A stretch of DNA of 49,970 nucleotides from Clostridia bacterium. GTDB taxonomy: Bacteria; Bacillota; Clostridia; TANB77; CAG-508. The position numbers and the translations under genes are program-made. Positions 19,249 to 29,663 of the stretch are shown here, one piece after another. The notes beneath the pieces were generated by a model, which searched no databases, was not told where the DNA came from, and saw only the letters and a program-made list of their open reading frames with translations. Positions within the stretch are counted from its first letter, which is position 1, and every line of letters begins with the position of its first letter. The stretch lies in the NCBI GenBank assembly GCA_900759475.1, contig CAAEVK010000007.1:1-49970 (forward strand). Reading direction: 5' to 3'.

Positions 19249-19277
19249 AGTATATCATTTTGTTTTTTATTTGTCTA
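19249..19277 (-). promoter_or_regulatory. Promoter of tRNA-Gly copy 1
   Basis: On the minus strand, TAGACA (19277-19272), a 17-nt spacer and TATACT (19254-19249), about 12 nt upstream of the mature tRNA 5' end. Confidence 0.6.
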
Positions 19278-19296
19278 CTCATTTTTTCTATACAAC

Positions 19297-19330
19297 AAAA
19301 AGATGGCTTCTAAATAGAAACCATCTTTTT
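19297..19330 (-). terminator. Terminator of the cohesin-like gene
   Basis: AGATGG at 19301-19306 pairs with CCATCT at 19321-19326, with further pairing in the loop (TTCT/AGAA) and A/T runs on each side. Confidence 0.75.
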
Positions 19331-19342
19331 TTATATATTTAT

Positions 19343-20050
19343 CTATTTTTTTCTTGCTTTAACTATTGCTACAAATGATGCAGCTGCTGCAATTAACAAT
19401 ACAGTAACAGCATATCCCATTATGTTAGCTCCTGCTTGTGGTATTGTTGTTGGTTTTTCATCTGTTGTATCTGTAGCTGGTTTATTTGTATCTGTATTTG
19501 GTTTTTCTGTATCTGTTGTAGGTTCGTCTGTGTTTGGTTTTTCTGGTTCAGTTGTAGGTTCGTCTGTACCTGGTTCTTCTGCATCTGGTTCTTCAACAGT
19601 TGCATTGCTTATTTTAAGTGTTGCTGTTCCATAATTGTAGTTTTCTGGTGATTCAACATTTGCATCAGCAAGTACAGCCTCTGCTGTTGTAAATGTTGCA
19701 TCTCCTTCTGCAATTACTTTAAATTTGTAAGTAATGTTTGTTATTCCTTGTCCATTCATTGAAAACCAAGAAATTTGTACAACACCATTTTTAATTCTAT
19801 CAGTAGCTATCCAATCTTCAGGTAAAGAAGCTGATACAAATTCTAATTTTTCTTCATCAAATTCTAGTTCTAAGTCAACTGCTTCCATTACTTCTTTCCA
19901 GTCTACTGTAACTGTAACTTCGTCTCCAACTTTTGCTGTAGTTTTGTCTAAAGATACTTTAAGATCTGCTGTTTCAACAACTGCGTTAACAACTGTTGTC
20001 ATGCTTAATACTAATGTTAATACTAACATTAAGCTAATTAATTTTTTCAT
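19343..20050 (-). CDS. Secreted cohesin-like protein with sortase-type C-terminal anchor
   Basis: 235 residues. Signal peptide at 1-23. One cohesin-like beta-sandwich at about 28-150, starting LKVSLDKTTAKVGDEVTVTV and containing the typical 'L.FD..KL.F' strand. Next comes a low-complexity linker of Pro, Thr, Glu and Asp with repeated EKPNTD/DEPTT units (150-200). It ends with an anchor: TIPQAG, a hydrophobic helix and KARKK. TIPQAG is a variant of the LPXTG-type motif. Its sortase is the next gene upstream, 19 nt away. Cohesins bind dockerins, and at least five neighbouring proteins carry dockerin-like modules. The binding is inferred. Strong ribosome site AGGAGG. Confidence 0.85.
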   Translation of the reverse strand: MKKLISLMLVLTLVLSMTTVVNAVVETADLKVSLDKTTAKVGDEVTVTVDWKEVMEAVDLELEFDEEKLEFVSASLPEDWIATDRIKNGVVQISWFSMNGQGITNITYKFKVIAEGDATFTTAEAVLADANVESPENYNYGTATLKISNATVEEPDAEEPGTDEPTTEPEKPNTDEPTTDTEKPNTDTNKPATDTTDEKPTTIPQAGANIMGYAVTVLLIAAAASFVAIVKARKK

Positions 20051-20069
20051 TTTTGTTCCTCCTAATAAT

Positions 20070-20720
20070 TTATTTTTGTTCTTTTGCTTTTAATATAAGC
20101 CTTTTTGCTCCTCCTGTTGTACAAGTAATTAGTGTTACTTCTCTTTGACCTAATAATGTATCTTCTATACAAGAAACATCATCTGGTTCTACTATAAAAA
20201 TGTCATAAACCACATATGTACAAATTCTGCCTGTCCTATCTGTTAGAGTAAAAGTATCCCCTATCACAAGTTCTTTTAAGTCTCTGAACATTCCTCTATA
20301 ATTGTGTCCTATAATACTAAAGTTACCTGCTTCATGTATCCCATCTCCCCAAAATTTAGTAACTGATAAGTTCAGACTATCATCTGTAGTAGTATCCAAG
20401 ACATACATTTTCACATCAATTTTAGGAATCTCTATCTCACCTAATATATTGTAGTTTCCCATTTTCTCTGGCATGTTAACTTCTACAACTGGTAATGTAG
20501 ATAATTTATTATCTTCCATTACTTGAATTACTGAATAAACTTGAGTTCCTAATAGATTTGGTTCCTGACTTGCTTTTTTTTCTTCCAAATTTTCGAAGAT
20601 TTTTACATACGCAATAGCACCAAGTGATATAAGAACTGCCAATATGAGAATTACAATCGAAGTTACTTTTAGTGCTTTTCTAATGCTTAATACTTCTTTT
20701 TTCATATGTTTGTTATTCAT
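20070..20720 (-). CDS. Sortase
   Basis: Membrane-bound transpeptidase that links surface proteins to the wall. 216 residues with one N-terminal membrane segment (about 17-42) after a short cytoplasmic start. The catalytic domain has the histidine in IIGHNYRGMF, the cysteine in TLITCTTGG and the arginine in KRLILKAK. The EIEIPKIDVKMYVLD strand matches class D/E-type sortases. It is upstream of and co-oriented with its likely substrate. No in-frame CGG. Confidence 0.88.
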   Translation of the reverse strand: MNNKHMKKEVLSIRKALKVTSIVILILAVLISLGAIAYVKIFENLEEKKASQEPNLLGTQVYSVIQVMEDNKLSTLPVVEVNMPEKMGNYNILGEIEIPKIDVKMYVLDTTTDDSLNLSVTKFWGDGIHEAGNFSIIGHNYRGMFRDLKELVIGDTFTLTDRTGRICTYVVYDIFIVEPDDVSCIEDTLLGQREVTLITCTTGGAKRLILKAKEQK

Positions 20721-20819
20721 TTTTATGCTGTTTTCCCACCATTACTTTATTTTTAAGAACAATTTTTCTTTTTATTTATATCACGTTTTAGCCATTCTGT
20801 AAATACTTTTTTAGAATTT

Positions 20820-23243
20820 TTAAACATTAATTGTGTATTTCCCAAGTTTAGCTTTTATAATTGCTAGTGCATCAGAAGATGTTGGAATTCCACCTTTTTG
20901 TCTTGAACTTTCTGTTACTCTTGCAGCTTCTAAATTTAGTGCATCTTCAATTGCAACTTTGCCAGTTCTATTTTTTACTATAGCTAGTGCATCTTTTGAA
21001 CCTGGATTTCCAGAACCTGTTACATCTCCATATACTAATGCTGTATATTCTTCAACAAGTTCTCCTTTGCTATTATATAGTTCAATAATTGTTCCTGTTG
21101 ATATTTTTTCTGTTCCTGTTAGTTCTATTCCATCTTTAAATGCTTTTGCTGTAAAACCAGATTTAAAGTTTGATGCTGAAATTGCTTGATTTACACTTAA
21201 GTTTTTAATATCAAATCCTACAAGTACTTCTGCTGTATATGATGTAACACCTGCTGTAGGCTTTGTTGTATAGTTTTTGTTTTCAAAATAAACATTATCA
21301 CTTTGTGGCTCTAATTTTGTAAGTTCAGCTTCTCCAGAAATTTTTAAAATCCAAACACTTCCATCATTACGAACTAATAATGCACTATTTTTTGTACCAG
21401 TATTTGAAGGTTCATATCTTAAAATCATTGAAACTACATTTGTTAAAACTACTTTTTCATTTAAGATTAATTGATTATTTTTGTCAATAATAAAAGTATT
21501 TCCTAATGCTGTTGGGCGTTCTGTTAGGTATTGTTTTTCGTTTCCATATTCGTCCATAATTTTTCCATCTGTTGTGTAATATAGTGTGTTATCTTCTGGT
21601 ACGAATTCTTTAAAGTTTTCTCCAATTTTTTTAGGTTCTTGTCCAGGCCATACTTCCCAAACAGTTTTGTTTCCGTCTACAACGTTATTATAGCTTGCAG
21701 CAATTATCTTAAAGTTGCATACTAATGAATTAGTTGTTGTATATGTTTTTCCATCACTTTTTACCAAATATGAGCCTACTATTTTTTCAACATTATTTGT
21801 TGTTTCTTCCCATGTTCCATCTTCATTAATTGTATAAAATACACCATCAGTTGATAAGTATCCATTGTTATATATATCTTTTACATTTTCTATAGGTCTT
21901 TCTACTCCATTGAATACATATTTTACGCTTCCATCATTTTTTTGTGTTAGTGTATAGTTAAATGCTTCATCATTGTCTGTGTATATGAATTCATATACAT
22001 ATTTTTTTACATTTGTGTCAATTTTTTGTGTTTTTCCTGCGTTTTCATATACTCTCCATAAGTCACCATTTGCATTTAAAATAAGTTCTTCTGAAATTAA
22101 AGTCGATTTTCCAGCTTCTGTCCCTGTTGCTTGATTACTGCTAATTCCAGATACTGTTACTTTCATTGTTTTAGAAATTGATTCATCCTCTTTTAGTGTT
22201 ATTTTTATATTTGTTGTTCCAACACTATTAGCTGTTGCAACTGAACCATTTGCAATAACAATACCTTCATTTTCTGATACATAGTTCCATTTTTCTGCAT
22301 CTAATAAGCCAGAAATGCTTGCTTGTATATCAATATCAAAATTTTCGCCTATATATGCATTATAGTCTTTTAAAACTAAAAAGTTTGCTTTTTCCTTATC
22401 TGAAATTTTTGTGCCATATAAATCTATAGATGTTAAATTTGGCAATTCACTTATAAATGCTATACTTGCAATGTCACTGCTAGAAGCAGAGATTCTTGTT
22501 AATCCCTTGCTATTTTTTAATGCAGATAAATCAGAGATTCCAGAACAATTTTGAAATGCTACTGATGTTAATTTACTTAAATTTGAAACTGCATTTATAT
22601 TTTTAATTTCCATTCCATTAATATATATATATTCTAGATTTTTAAGGTTACTAATTGCTGATATATCTACTATATTTTTATTTTGGTAATCATTATTAGT
22701 ATTCGAAAAATAGTCTAAATTTGTTAATGTTTTTATATCTTCATAATCTGAAACTAATACATTGCTTAAAGATAATGAACTTAATTTTGTTAGTTGAGCA
22801 AGTGGTAATGTATCAATATTTATTGGATAATTTGAGGTAATTGTTAAATTGTCTAAGTTTTTAAAGTCCTTTATAAAACTTATATCCATTGTCTCATATT
22901 CTTTATTAAGGTAAACTGTTAACCATGTTATGTTGTCTTTATTAAGTGTGCTAAAATCAATAAGTGTACCATTGTAGTAATATGCTAAAGTTTCTATATT
23001 ATTTGCATGTTCTAATCCTTTAATTGATTTAGCTCCTTCTGGTATTGTAACTATTGTCATTTTATCCATTTCTTCTTGAGAAAATTTACCATCTCCATTT
23101 TCATCATATCCTCTTAAGTTTTCTAATAAAGCACTATCTTCTATGGTAAATTCATTATTATTTGCAGCATAAGCTATTGGCATAAAACTGCTTAATAGCA
23201 TTATTACGGCTAATAATAGACTTATTACTTTTTTATCTGTCAT
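20820..23243 (-). CDS. Secreted leucine-rich-repeat protein with Ig-like and dockerin-like modules (paralogue 1)
   Basis: 807 residues. Signal peptide at 1-26. An EF-hand-like segment (DENGDGKFSQEE) lies near residue 50. Several leucine-rich repeats (about 70-280) follow, then a Big_2-like Ig domain ending KTMKVTVSGI and a long beta-rich region. A C-terminal double dockerin-like module runs from GDVTGSGNPGSKDALAI to TSSDALAIIKAKLGKYTI. It is the downstream member of a tandem pair with 23259, sharing domain order and near-identical C-termini, with 15 nt between them. It probably works at the cell surface, and the dockerin may dock to the cohesin-like protein. Ribosome site AAGGAGG. Confidence 0.85.
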   Translation of the reverse strand: MTDKKVISLLLAVIMLLSSFMPIAYAANNNEFTIEDSALLENLRGYDENGDGKFSQEEMDKMTIVTIPEGAKSIKGLEHANNIETLAYYYNGTLIDFSTLNKDNITWLTVYLNKEYETMDISFIKDFKNLDNLTITSNYPINIDTLPLAQLTKLSSLSLSNVLVSDYEDIKTLTNLDYFSNTNNDYQNKNIVDISAISNLKNLEYIYINGMEIKNINAVSNLSKLTSVAFQNCSGISDLSALKNSKGLTRISASSSDIASIAFISELPNLTSIDLYGTKISDKEKANFLVLKDYNAYIGENFDIDIQASISGLLDAEKWNYVSENEGIVIANGSVATANSVGTTNIKITLKEDESISKTMKVTVSGISSNQATGTEAGKSTLISEELILNANGDLWRVYENAGKTQKIDTNVKKYVYEFIYTDNDEAFNYTLTQKNDGSVKYVFNGVERPIENVKDIYNNGYLSTDGVFYTINEDGTWEETTNNVEKIVGSYLVKSDGKTYTTTNSLVCNFKIIAASYNNVVDGNKTVWEVWPGQEPKKIGENFKEFVPEDNTLYYTTDGKIMDEYGNEKQYLTERPTALGNTFIIDKNNQLILNEKVVLTNVVSMILRYEPSNTGTKNSALLVRNDGSVWILKISGEAELTKLEPQSDNVYFENKNYTTKPTAGVTSYTAEVLVGFDIKNLSVNQAISASNFKSGFTAKAFKDGIELTGTEKISTGTIIELYNSKGELVEEYTALVYGDVTGSGNPGSKDALAIVKNRTGKVAIEDALNLEAARVTESSRQKGGIPTSSDALAIIKAKLGKYTINV

Positions 23244-23258
23244 TTTTTAATTTCCTCC

Positions 23259-25724
23259 TTATAAACTAATTGTATATTTTCCAAGTTTAGCTTTTATAAT
23301 TGCTAGTGCATCAGAAGATGTTGGTTCTCCTGCTTTTTTTCTTGTATTTTCTGTTACTCTTGCTGCTTCTAAGTTTAATGCTTTTTCTATTATAACTTTA
23401 CCTGTTTTATTTTTTACAATAGCTAGTGCGTCTTTTGAACCTGGACTTCCAGAACCTGTTACATCTCCATATACTAGTGCTGTGTATTCTTTTACAAGTT
23501 CATTTTCTGTATTATATAATCTAATTATATCTCCAGTTGCTATTTTGTTATCTGCTGTTAGTTCTCTATCATTAGAAAATACTTTTACTAAATATTCTTC
23601 TTTAAAGTTTTTTGTAACATTTGATACCTCTAAGTTGTTTATATTGAATCCAGTTAATGCTTCGCCTGTAACTATATTTCCCTCGTGTTCATCTAATACT
23701 ATTACTTTTGTTTTTAAGGTATCATTTGTAAAAAATACTTTTTCTGCTTGTTCTTCTATTTTTTCTAATTTAGCTTTTCCTTCTAATTGTATAGTCCATA
23801 CACTTCCATCGTTTCTTATAAATACAATATTATTTGAATCTATGGCAAGAATAGAATTTACATTGTCTAAAATAATGGTATCATTTAATAAAGCATTATT
23901 TTGTTTATCAAGTCTTAATTTATTTGACTCACAATACACTTCTTTTTGGTACTGAACTTCTTTGCCAAATACATCCATAATCTTTCCGTCCTCTGTTTCA
24001 TATGAAGCTGAATATGAATTTTCTGTTCCGTCTGTAAATCGTTTAAAGTTTTCACCAATTTTTTCCCACTTGTAAGAAGTTACAGAAGTTGAGCTTTTTT
24101 TCCAAACAACCTTATTTTCATCCACAACAGTAGTTCCACTTGCTGCAATTATTTTGAAATCGCATGCTAATTGTCCATAAGTATCATATGTTTTTCCATC
24201 ATTTTTTACTAAATACCAGTCAACTATCTTTTCAACATTATTAGTTACTTCTAACCATGAACCATCAGGTAAAAGTTCATAGTAAATTCCATCTGTACTT
24301 AAATATCCCTTTCTACATATGTCTTTTATATTTTCTATTTTGCTTGTTACCCCGTTAAATTCAAGTTCTCCTGTACCATCTGTTTTTATCTTTAATGTAT
24401 ACGGAATAGCTTGGCCCTCTGGGGTATATATAAAATCACTTACACATTTTTTTATATTAGTGTCAATTTTTTCAGCTTTTCCTTCATCTATATATATTTT
24501 CCATAGTTCTCCATTTTCCTTTAATACTAAGTTAGTGGTTACTTGTACTGAATTTGAGATAGTTCCTACTATTTGGTTACTTTCAATGCCTTTTACTGTA
24601 ATTTTCATTGTTTTTACATCGTTTGTTATTTTATTTGTCATTGTTATTGTAGTATCTCCTGCCTTAAGTGTTTGTATTGCTCCATCTTCACTAACAATAG
24701 CAATATCTTCATTAGAAGAAGTATAGTTCCAGTTCTCCCTGTCTATAATTCCATCTAATGTTGGAGAAATATTTTTTCTTTCTCCAACGTAGGCTGTATA
24801 ATCTTTAAATTCCATTAAGCCAACTTTTTGGTCTTCTGTTACTTTAGAGTCAAAAACAGTTGCTCTAACTAATTTAGGTAAATTTCTCAACACCTCTATT
24901 GTTGTTACATTTGTAGACGTTAAATCAATCAACTCTAATTCTTTTAAATTTGCTGCAAAAGAAATATCTGTTATATCAGAATATGAAAAATTTATACTAC
25001 GTAAATTTGTATTATTCTTTAAAAAACTTGGTGAAGACACTCCTGTGCACGAATAAAACCTAATTTCTTTTAAATTATTTAATTTTCCGATTTCTTCTGC
25101 ATTTTGAAGTTTTACATTGTCAAATGATAAATTCTCTAACTTGTTTAATTTTTCAATACCAGTTAAATCTACAGTACTTTCTGTTACTATTGCTAGTTCT
25201 TCTAGATTTTGTAACTGATTTATTCCGTTTAAATTTTTAATATCATTAATTCTTATTTCAAGATTTTTTATATTTTGATAATTTGCAATTTTAGATAGAT
25301 CCACATCGCTAATATTATTTGATATTATTTCAAGTGTTTTCAATCTTGGGAATTTGCTTAAAAATTCCAAATCAAATTTATTGTTATCTGATATTGAAAT
25401 AACTAACTCTGTTACTTTGTCTAACTTTAGTTTGTTAAAATCAAGCTCTGTACCATCATATTCATAGTATATGCTGCGTAAGTAATTTGCATTTTCTAGG
25501 CCGCTTAAATCTTTAACTCCTTCCCAAATTTGAAGATGATATAACTTATCTAGCTCATTTTGCGATATAATTTTATCTCCATTATAATCATGTATTGTTG
25601 CTAAAAGAGTGGCATCTGTTATGAGACTTTGTGTTGTTGCATTACTTATAATAGGTGCTACTCCTGTAATTGCAACTAGAATAATAAGAATTAAACTAGT
25701 TACTCTTTTAAAGTTTTTTAACAT
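23259..25724 (-). CDS. Secreted leucine-rich-repeat protein with Ig-like and dockerin-like modules (paralogue 2)
   Basis: 821 residues with the same plan as the gene after it: signal peptide, EF-hand-like start (YNGDKIISQNE), leucine-rich repeats (about 65-300), Ig-like domain (KTMKITVKGI), beta-rich region, and a terminal dockerin-like pair (GDVTGSGSPGSKDALAI and TSSDALAIIKAKLGKYTI). The C-terminal 70 residues are almost identical to the paralogue while the repeats differ, as expected for a tandem duplication with divergence of the recognition face. AAGGAGG precedes the ATG at 25724. Confidence 0.85.
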   Translation of the reverse strand: MLKNFKRVTSLILIILVAITGVAPIISNATTQSLITDATLLATIHDYNGDKIISQNELDKLYHLQIWEGVKDLSGLENANYLRSIYYEYDGTELDFNKLKLDKVTELVISISDNNKFDLEFLSKFPRLKTLEIISNNISDVDLSKIANYQNIKNLEIRINDIKNLNGINQLQNLEELAIVTESTVDLTGIEKLNKLENLSFDNVKLQNAEEIGKLNNLKEIRFYSCTGVSSPSFLKNNTNLRSINFSYSDITDISFAANLKELELIDLTSTNVTTIEVLRNLPKLVRATVFDSKVTEDQKVGLMEFKDYTAYVGERKNISPTLDGIIDRENWNYTSSNEDIAIVSEDGAIQTLKAGDTTITMTNKITNDVKTMKITVKGIESNQIVGTISNSVQVTTNLVLKENGELWKIYIDEGKAEKIDTNIKKCVSDFIYTPEGQAIPYTLKIKTDGTGELEFNGVTSKIENIKDICRKGYLSTDGIYYELLPDGSWLEVTNNVEKIVDWYLVKNDGKTYDTYGQLACDFKIIAASGTTVVDENKVVWKKSSTSVTSYKWEKIGENFKRFTDGTENSYSASYETEDGKIMDVFGKEVQYQKEVYCESNKLRLDKQNNALLNDTIILDNVNSILAIDSNNIVFIRNDGSVWTIQLEGKAKLEKIEEQAEKVFFTNDTLKTKVIVLDEHEGNIVTGEALTGFNINNLEVSNVTKNFKEEYLVKVFSNDRELTADNKIATGDIIRLYNTENELVKEYTALVYGDVTGSGSPGSKDALAIVKNKTGKVIIEKALNLEAARVTENTRKKAGEPTSSDALAIIKAKLGKYTISL

Positions 25725-25742
25725 TTTGTTCCTCCTTATATA

Positions 25743-27396
25743 TTAATTATAATTTTCTAACACATCTAAATACTGTTTTGTTGCTTCATTTAATTCCAGT
25801 TCTGGTTTATCTATTATCTTATAAGCTAATTGACTTGTATTTTGCTTAACTACTTCTAATAATTTTCTAACATTTAGAGCTTCTTTTATTAAGTATTTTG
25901 TATTTTCGTTTTGATTTTGTTTTATTGTCTTTTCTAAGCCATTGCTAATCATAAAAATATATTCTTCATATTCTTTTATATCGTATTTATTTAGGCTTAT
26001 TACACGTTTTTGGTTTTCTATCATTTGCTCCCAATTTTCTGTATAGTATGCATAGTTTGCCTTAGCTTTATATGCTATAGAAATGTATTTGTTATTTTTT
26101 AATAATTCATTTGCAATTTCATAAGCTTCTGTTACATCCTGCACATTTGTTAATTTTTGTATGTTCGAATTCGTTTTGTTTGGAAGCAAGTTTAAAGCAG
26201 TTTCATAGTTTCCATATTTGTCTGAAAAAGAGCCTATACCAAAATATATAAAAGCACCTATTTGAATTATAGTTAATAATGTAATTGTTACTATTGCTTG
26301 CCTTATTTTAAAACATTTTATATATGCTTCTTTTTCCTCTAATAGCATAACAAATATTAAATGAATTACTAAAAATTGCATATCAAATTCTAGTAACATA
26401 TGTAATAGCATAATAACTAATATTTCTTTTTTATAACTAGTAGATTTTTTAGACAGTATATTGCTTGCAAATAAATATATTAGCATAAACATTGGAATAA
26501 TACCTGTATCTATAGCTTGCTGTAAGAAATCATTATGTATAAATTTTAAAGTATAGTCTGCTGTTTGGACCTCTGGATAGTAATAACTATATCCCATATA
26601 ACCGTAATCCATGTGGATTTTTTTTTATTATTTTTAATCCATCTAAACAATATATAAGCCTTCCTATTACAGAGCTTTCTTCTAATGATATTTTAAATAA
26701 TCTTTCGAATATATCTATATTCCCCGTAATCTCTAATAATATTACTGATACTATTAATACTGCTATTACTAATAATAAACCTATTAATATTTTTTTCTTG
26801 TTTTTTCTATTCTTTATTATTTGGTAAATTCCATATAGTATTGTAAGAATAAATGTAAATCTGCTACCTGTTGCTAATATTCCAAGCATTAGAATACATA
26901 AAGCTATTTTGTCTTTTAAATTTTTTGTTTTTTTATTAGCTATTATAATAATACCTATTAGCAAAAATAAAGCAAGGCTATTAGAATATTGAAAAAAGCC
27001 TACTAATCTTCCATTTTCTGAAAAAAACTGATCTCTAAATATTTGTATTTGTCCCAAAATATAAGATATTAAACACATAGTAGCACCACTTAATGGTATA
27101 ATGTTTAATATTTTTTGTTTTTCTTCTTTTTCAAACTGCATTAGTAAAATAAAGTAAAAAATCCCTGGTAAGAATTTTAAGAAACCTTCTATTGCCATTT
27201 CTTTGTCAATAGCCCAAATTGTAGTTATTAAATACGAAAATATTAGTACAATATAAATATAAAAGTTATGGCTGTTTTTTATAATTATTTTTTTATTTTG
27301 AATTGCTATTTTGCAAATCAAAATTAAAAAAACAATTCCTGCTACAAATGCTGAATACTCGTAAAACAATCCATACCAGAATGGAACAATAAACAT
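25743..27396 (-). CDS. O-antigen-ligase-like polysaccharide polymerase/ligase, one CGGN site
   Basis: Polytopic membrane protein of the Wzy/WaaL type that joins or polymerises surface glycans. Two reading frames meet at an in-frame CGG; four-base reading gives 550 residues. About ten hydrophobic helices lie before residue 430, followed by a C-terminal TPR-like soluble region. The family's periplasmic motif is restored across the join: IIKKNPHGLGYMGYSYYYPE followed by FIHNDFLQQAIDTGI (the HN...L....G signature). Gly265 is the quadruplet residue. It ends 18 nt before the LRR pair. No clear ribosome site precedes the ATG at 27396, but a TATAAT lies 35-40 nt upstream, so the start is less sure than the gene. 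Confidence 0.87.
26601..26604 (-). other. CGGT recoding site, O-antigen-ligase-like Gly265
   Basis: Reading frame GGA-TTA-CGGT-TAT-ATG. Triplet reading stops after four codons. Four-base reading joins two membrane halves across the conserved glycine-rich periplasmic loop. Confidence 0.9.
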
Positions 27397-27540
27397 GATG
27401 TATGACAGTAGTTGTATAGTATTTATTTTTTTTATATATTATAACCCCCCTTTCTTTTTTAGTATTTTATATCTTTATATCTTTTTTTTCAATATTATAA
27501 GATGATTTTTTTGAAAAAAATGTCAAATCCTATACTTTTA

Positions 27541-27576
27541 AAAAAGTGGTTTTGAAAATAAAAAAAAACACTTTTT
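27541..27576 (-). terminator. Terminator after the decayed Ig-domain gene
   Basis: AAAAAGTG at 27541-27548 pairs with CACTTTTT at 27569-27576, with A/T-rich flanks. Confidence 0.6.
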
Positions 27577-27578
27577 TG

Positions 27579-28250
27579 TTATCCAGTTACTATTATTTTT
27601 CTTTCTCTACTTGTTGTATATACTCTAGAGCCACCCATTCTATATGAATAGTTTAATCTAACGTATGCTGTTTCCTTTCCTACTGCTGTAACATTTCCGT
27701 TTTCATCTACCGTTGCTACATCTTCATTGGTACTATACCAATAACTTTTATATAAATTGCATCTGCTAGATTTACTTCATAGTTAATCTTTTTTGTTTGT
27801 CCAACTTTTAAGCTTGTATTTTCAACAATAATATTCTGTGGTATTGAAGCTATTTTTATTGTTGTTTCTGATGATAAAACACTAATATTTCCATCTTTAT
27901 ATATTGTTGCGACTTTTGTGTTTCTTAATGTATATGTATGTTTATCTGTAGAACCACATTGGAATATTCTTATCATTACCGCAAATTTGTCTCCAACAAC
28001 TGCTTATGTTCTTTCTGACATCCAAAAACTTGTAGCTTGGACTCTTTCATCAATAATACCCGTTTTATCTTAATAATATATTTAAAAGTATGTTTTGAAC
28101 TTTTACATTGCTTGCATCTAAGTTTGATAATACTTTGTTTTCTACTTCTGTAATTTTGTAAGTTGAAGTTGCAAAATGATTAGTAACTGTTGAAACTTTG
28201 TTTTTATCCATTTTTTTCCATTTCATTTTTATATGGATAAATGTTTTCAT
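27579..28250 (-). pseudogene. Remnant of a transglutaminase/Ig-type surface protein
   Basis: Fragments match the intact protein at 36097-38478. The 5' part (YKITEVENKVLSNLDASNVK) matches its N-terminus. The 3' part (TGIIDERVQATSFWMSERT and DVATVDENGNVTAV) matches its C-terminal Ig-like domains. The dockerin and transglutaminase regions between are missing. The C-terminal part also has an in-frame TAA after MSERT and a one-base deletion in an A-run. None of these lesions involves CGG. It is genuine decay beside the recoded genes. Confidence 0.75.
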
Positions 28251-28295
28251 ATCTATTTTTTCATAGACTATTTTACACTACCTTTTAATTTTCAT

Positions 28296-28371
<76 letters not shown>

Positions 28372-28440
28372 ATATATGCTAGTACGAACACATACTAGTA
28401 TATATCTTTTTTAATGCTTTTTCAATATAATTTATGTTTT

Positions 28441-29640
28441 TTAAAAATACCTTCCTTTTTTTCTTGATTTCTCGGTTGTTTCTTTAATAGGTTCTTCATT
28501 TAGTCCGGAAAGCTTAAATGTTGCAAAGCTTGCATCTTTAATTGCTTCTAATGTATTGACATTTCCTACAACTGTTGCAATACTATTTTCTTTAGTTTCC
28601 TGTAATTTTTTTGTTATGTTTATTGTATATATTTTCTCTTCGCTTCCGTCAGGAGATTTTACTTTTATTGTATTTACACTATTTTCTCCATTTAAGTCAT
28701 CTTCACCTTCTATTTCAATTACAGCACCCTCTATATTAGCTACAGCATTTACAACCATACTTTCAATATCTTGTTCTAAAACTGCTGTATACTCTTCTTT
28801 ATCTGGATTAAATGGTTCGTTTAAAGTAATACCATCAATAGATAAACTGGTTAATCCTGGTTTAATCTCTGGTGCTTGTTCAACATCTGGATTATTTATT
28901 TTTTCACTTGCTAGCCTAATTACTGTAATTGTGTACGTTTTCTGGATTCCATCTTCAGCGGTTACTGTAACCGGGAAACGATTTGTACCTTCATCAAGTG
29001 ATTTTTTTCCTGTTCCAGAGATAGTTTGGCCGTCTTCTCCTTTATATGCATAGACTTCAACTGTTGTAACATCATTTGGTACATCAGTTACAGTATAAGA
29101 TGTAGTTCCTGGTTTAAACCCTGTAAAATCATTTGGCCTTATTCCTAAATTACTTAAATCTGCATTACTAGATTTCACCGGTGTTTCTGGTATTGTAGGT
29201 TCAGGATCTGGTGTAGGCGTTGGTTCTGGAATTGGTTTTGGTTCAACAACATTGTTTGCTTTTACCGTAATATTTGATGTTACTGTTGTTCCCTTATCTA
29301 CCAAAAACTGAACTGTATATGTATGTTACTTCAAGTGCTTTAAATTGGTATGTTCCAAGTGTATTAGTAGTTCCTGAAACATTGATATAAGCTATGATTC
29401 CATTGTCATTTTTATCTGATAACGTGCCTTTGTCTGGGATTGAGCACCCATTAAATGTTAGTCTGATAAATCTAAATTATATGCCTCTAAAGCAGTACTT
29501 GATGTAACAGTTATGCTAAAGCTTTCTCCAGAATTTACAGTTTTATTTTCTGCATTATATACCCCTAAAGAAGTAGTTGCCCCACAAAATAACGCGAATA
29601 GAAATAAAAAAAATATATTTAGTCTTTTGTATTTTCTCAT
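28441..29640 (-). pseudogene. Secreted protein with cadherin-like domains, two ordinary frameshifts
   Basis: The start is an ATG at 29640 with GAAGG and a signal peptide (NIFFLFLFALFCGATTSLG). A cohesin-like first domain (KTVNSGESFSITVTSS), a Pro/Glu linker and two cadherin-like beta-sandwich domains (LSNLGIRPNDFTGFKPGTTSY; LSIDGITLNEPFNPDKEEY) can be traced. The frame breaks twice. Near 29462 a base is lost just before LTFNGCS. Near 29320 there is a two-base difference in ACATACATATACAG. Neither is at CGG. The C-terminus KKGRYF is short. This could be a pseudogene, a phase variant or an assembly error; the neighbouring decay favours a pseudogene. Confidence 0.65.
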
Positions 29641-29663
29641 GTTTACCTTCATTTGTTTTTTCT

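Noticed and set aside
19422..19651. Two plus-strand frames opposite the cohesin-like gene linker
   Set aside because: They are shadows of the Pro/Thr/Glu repeat on the other strand.
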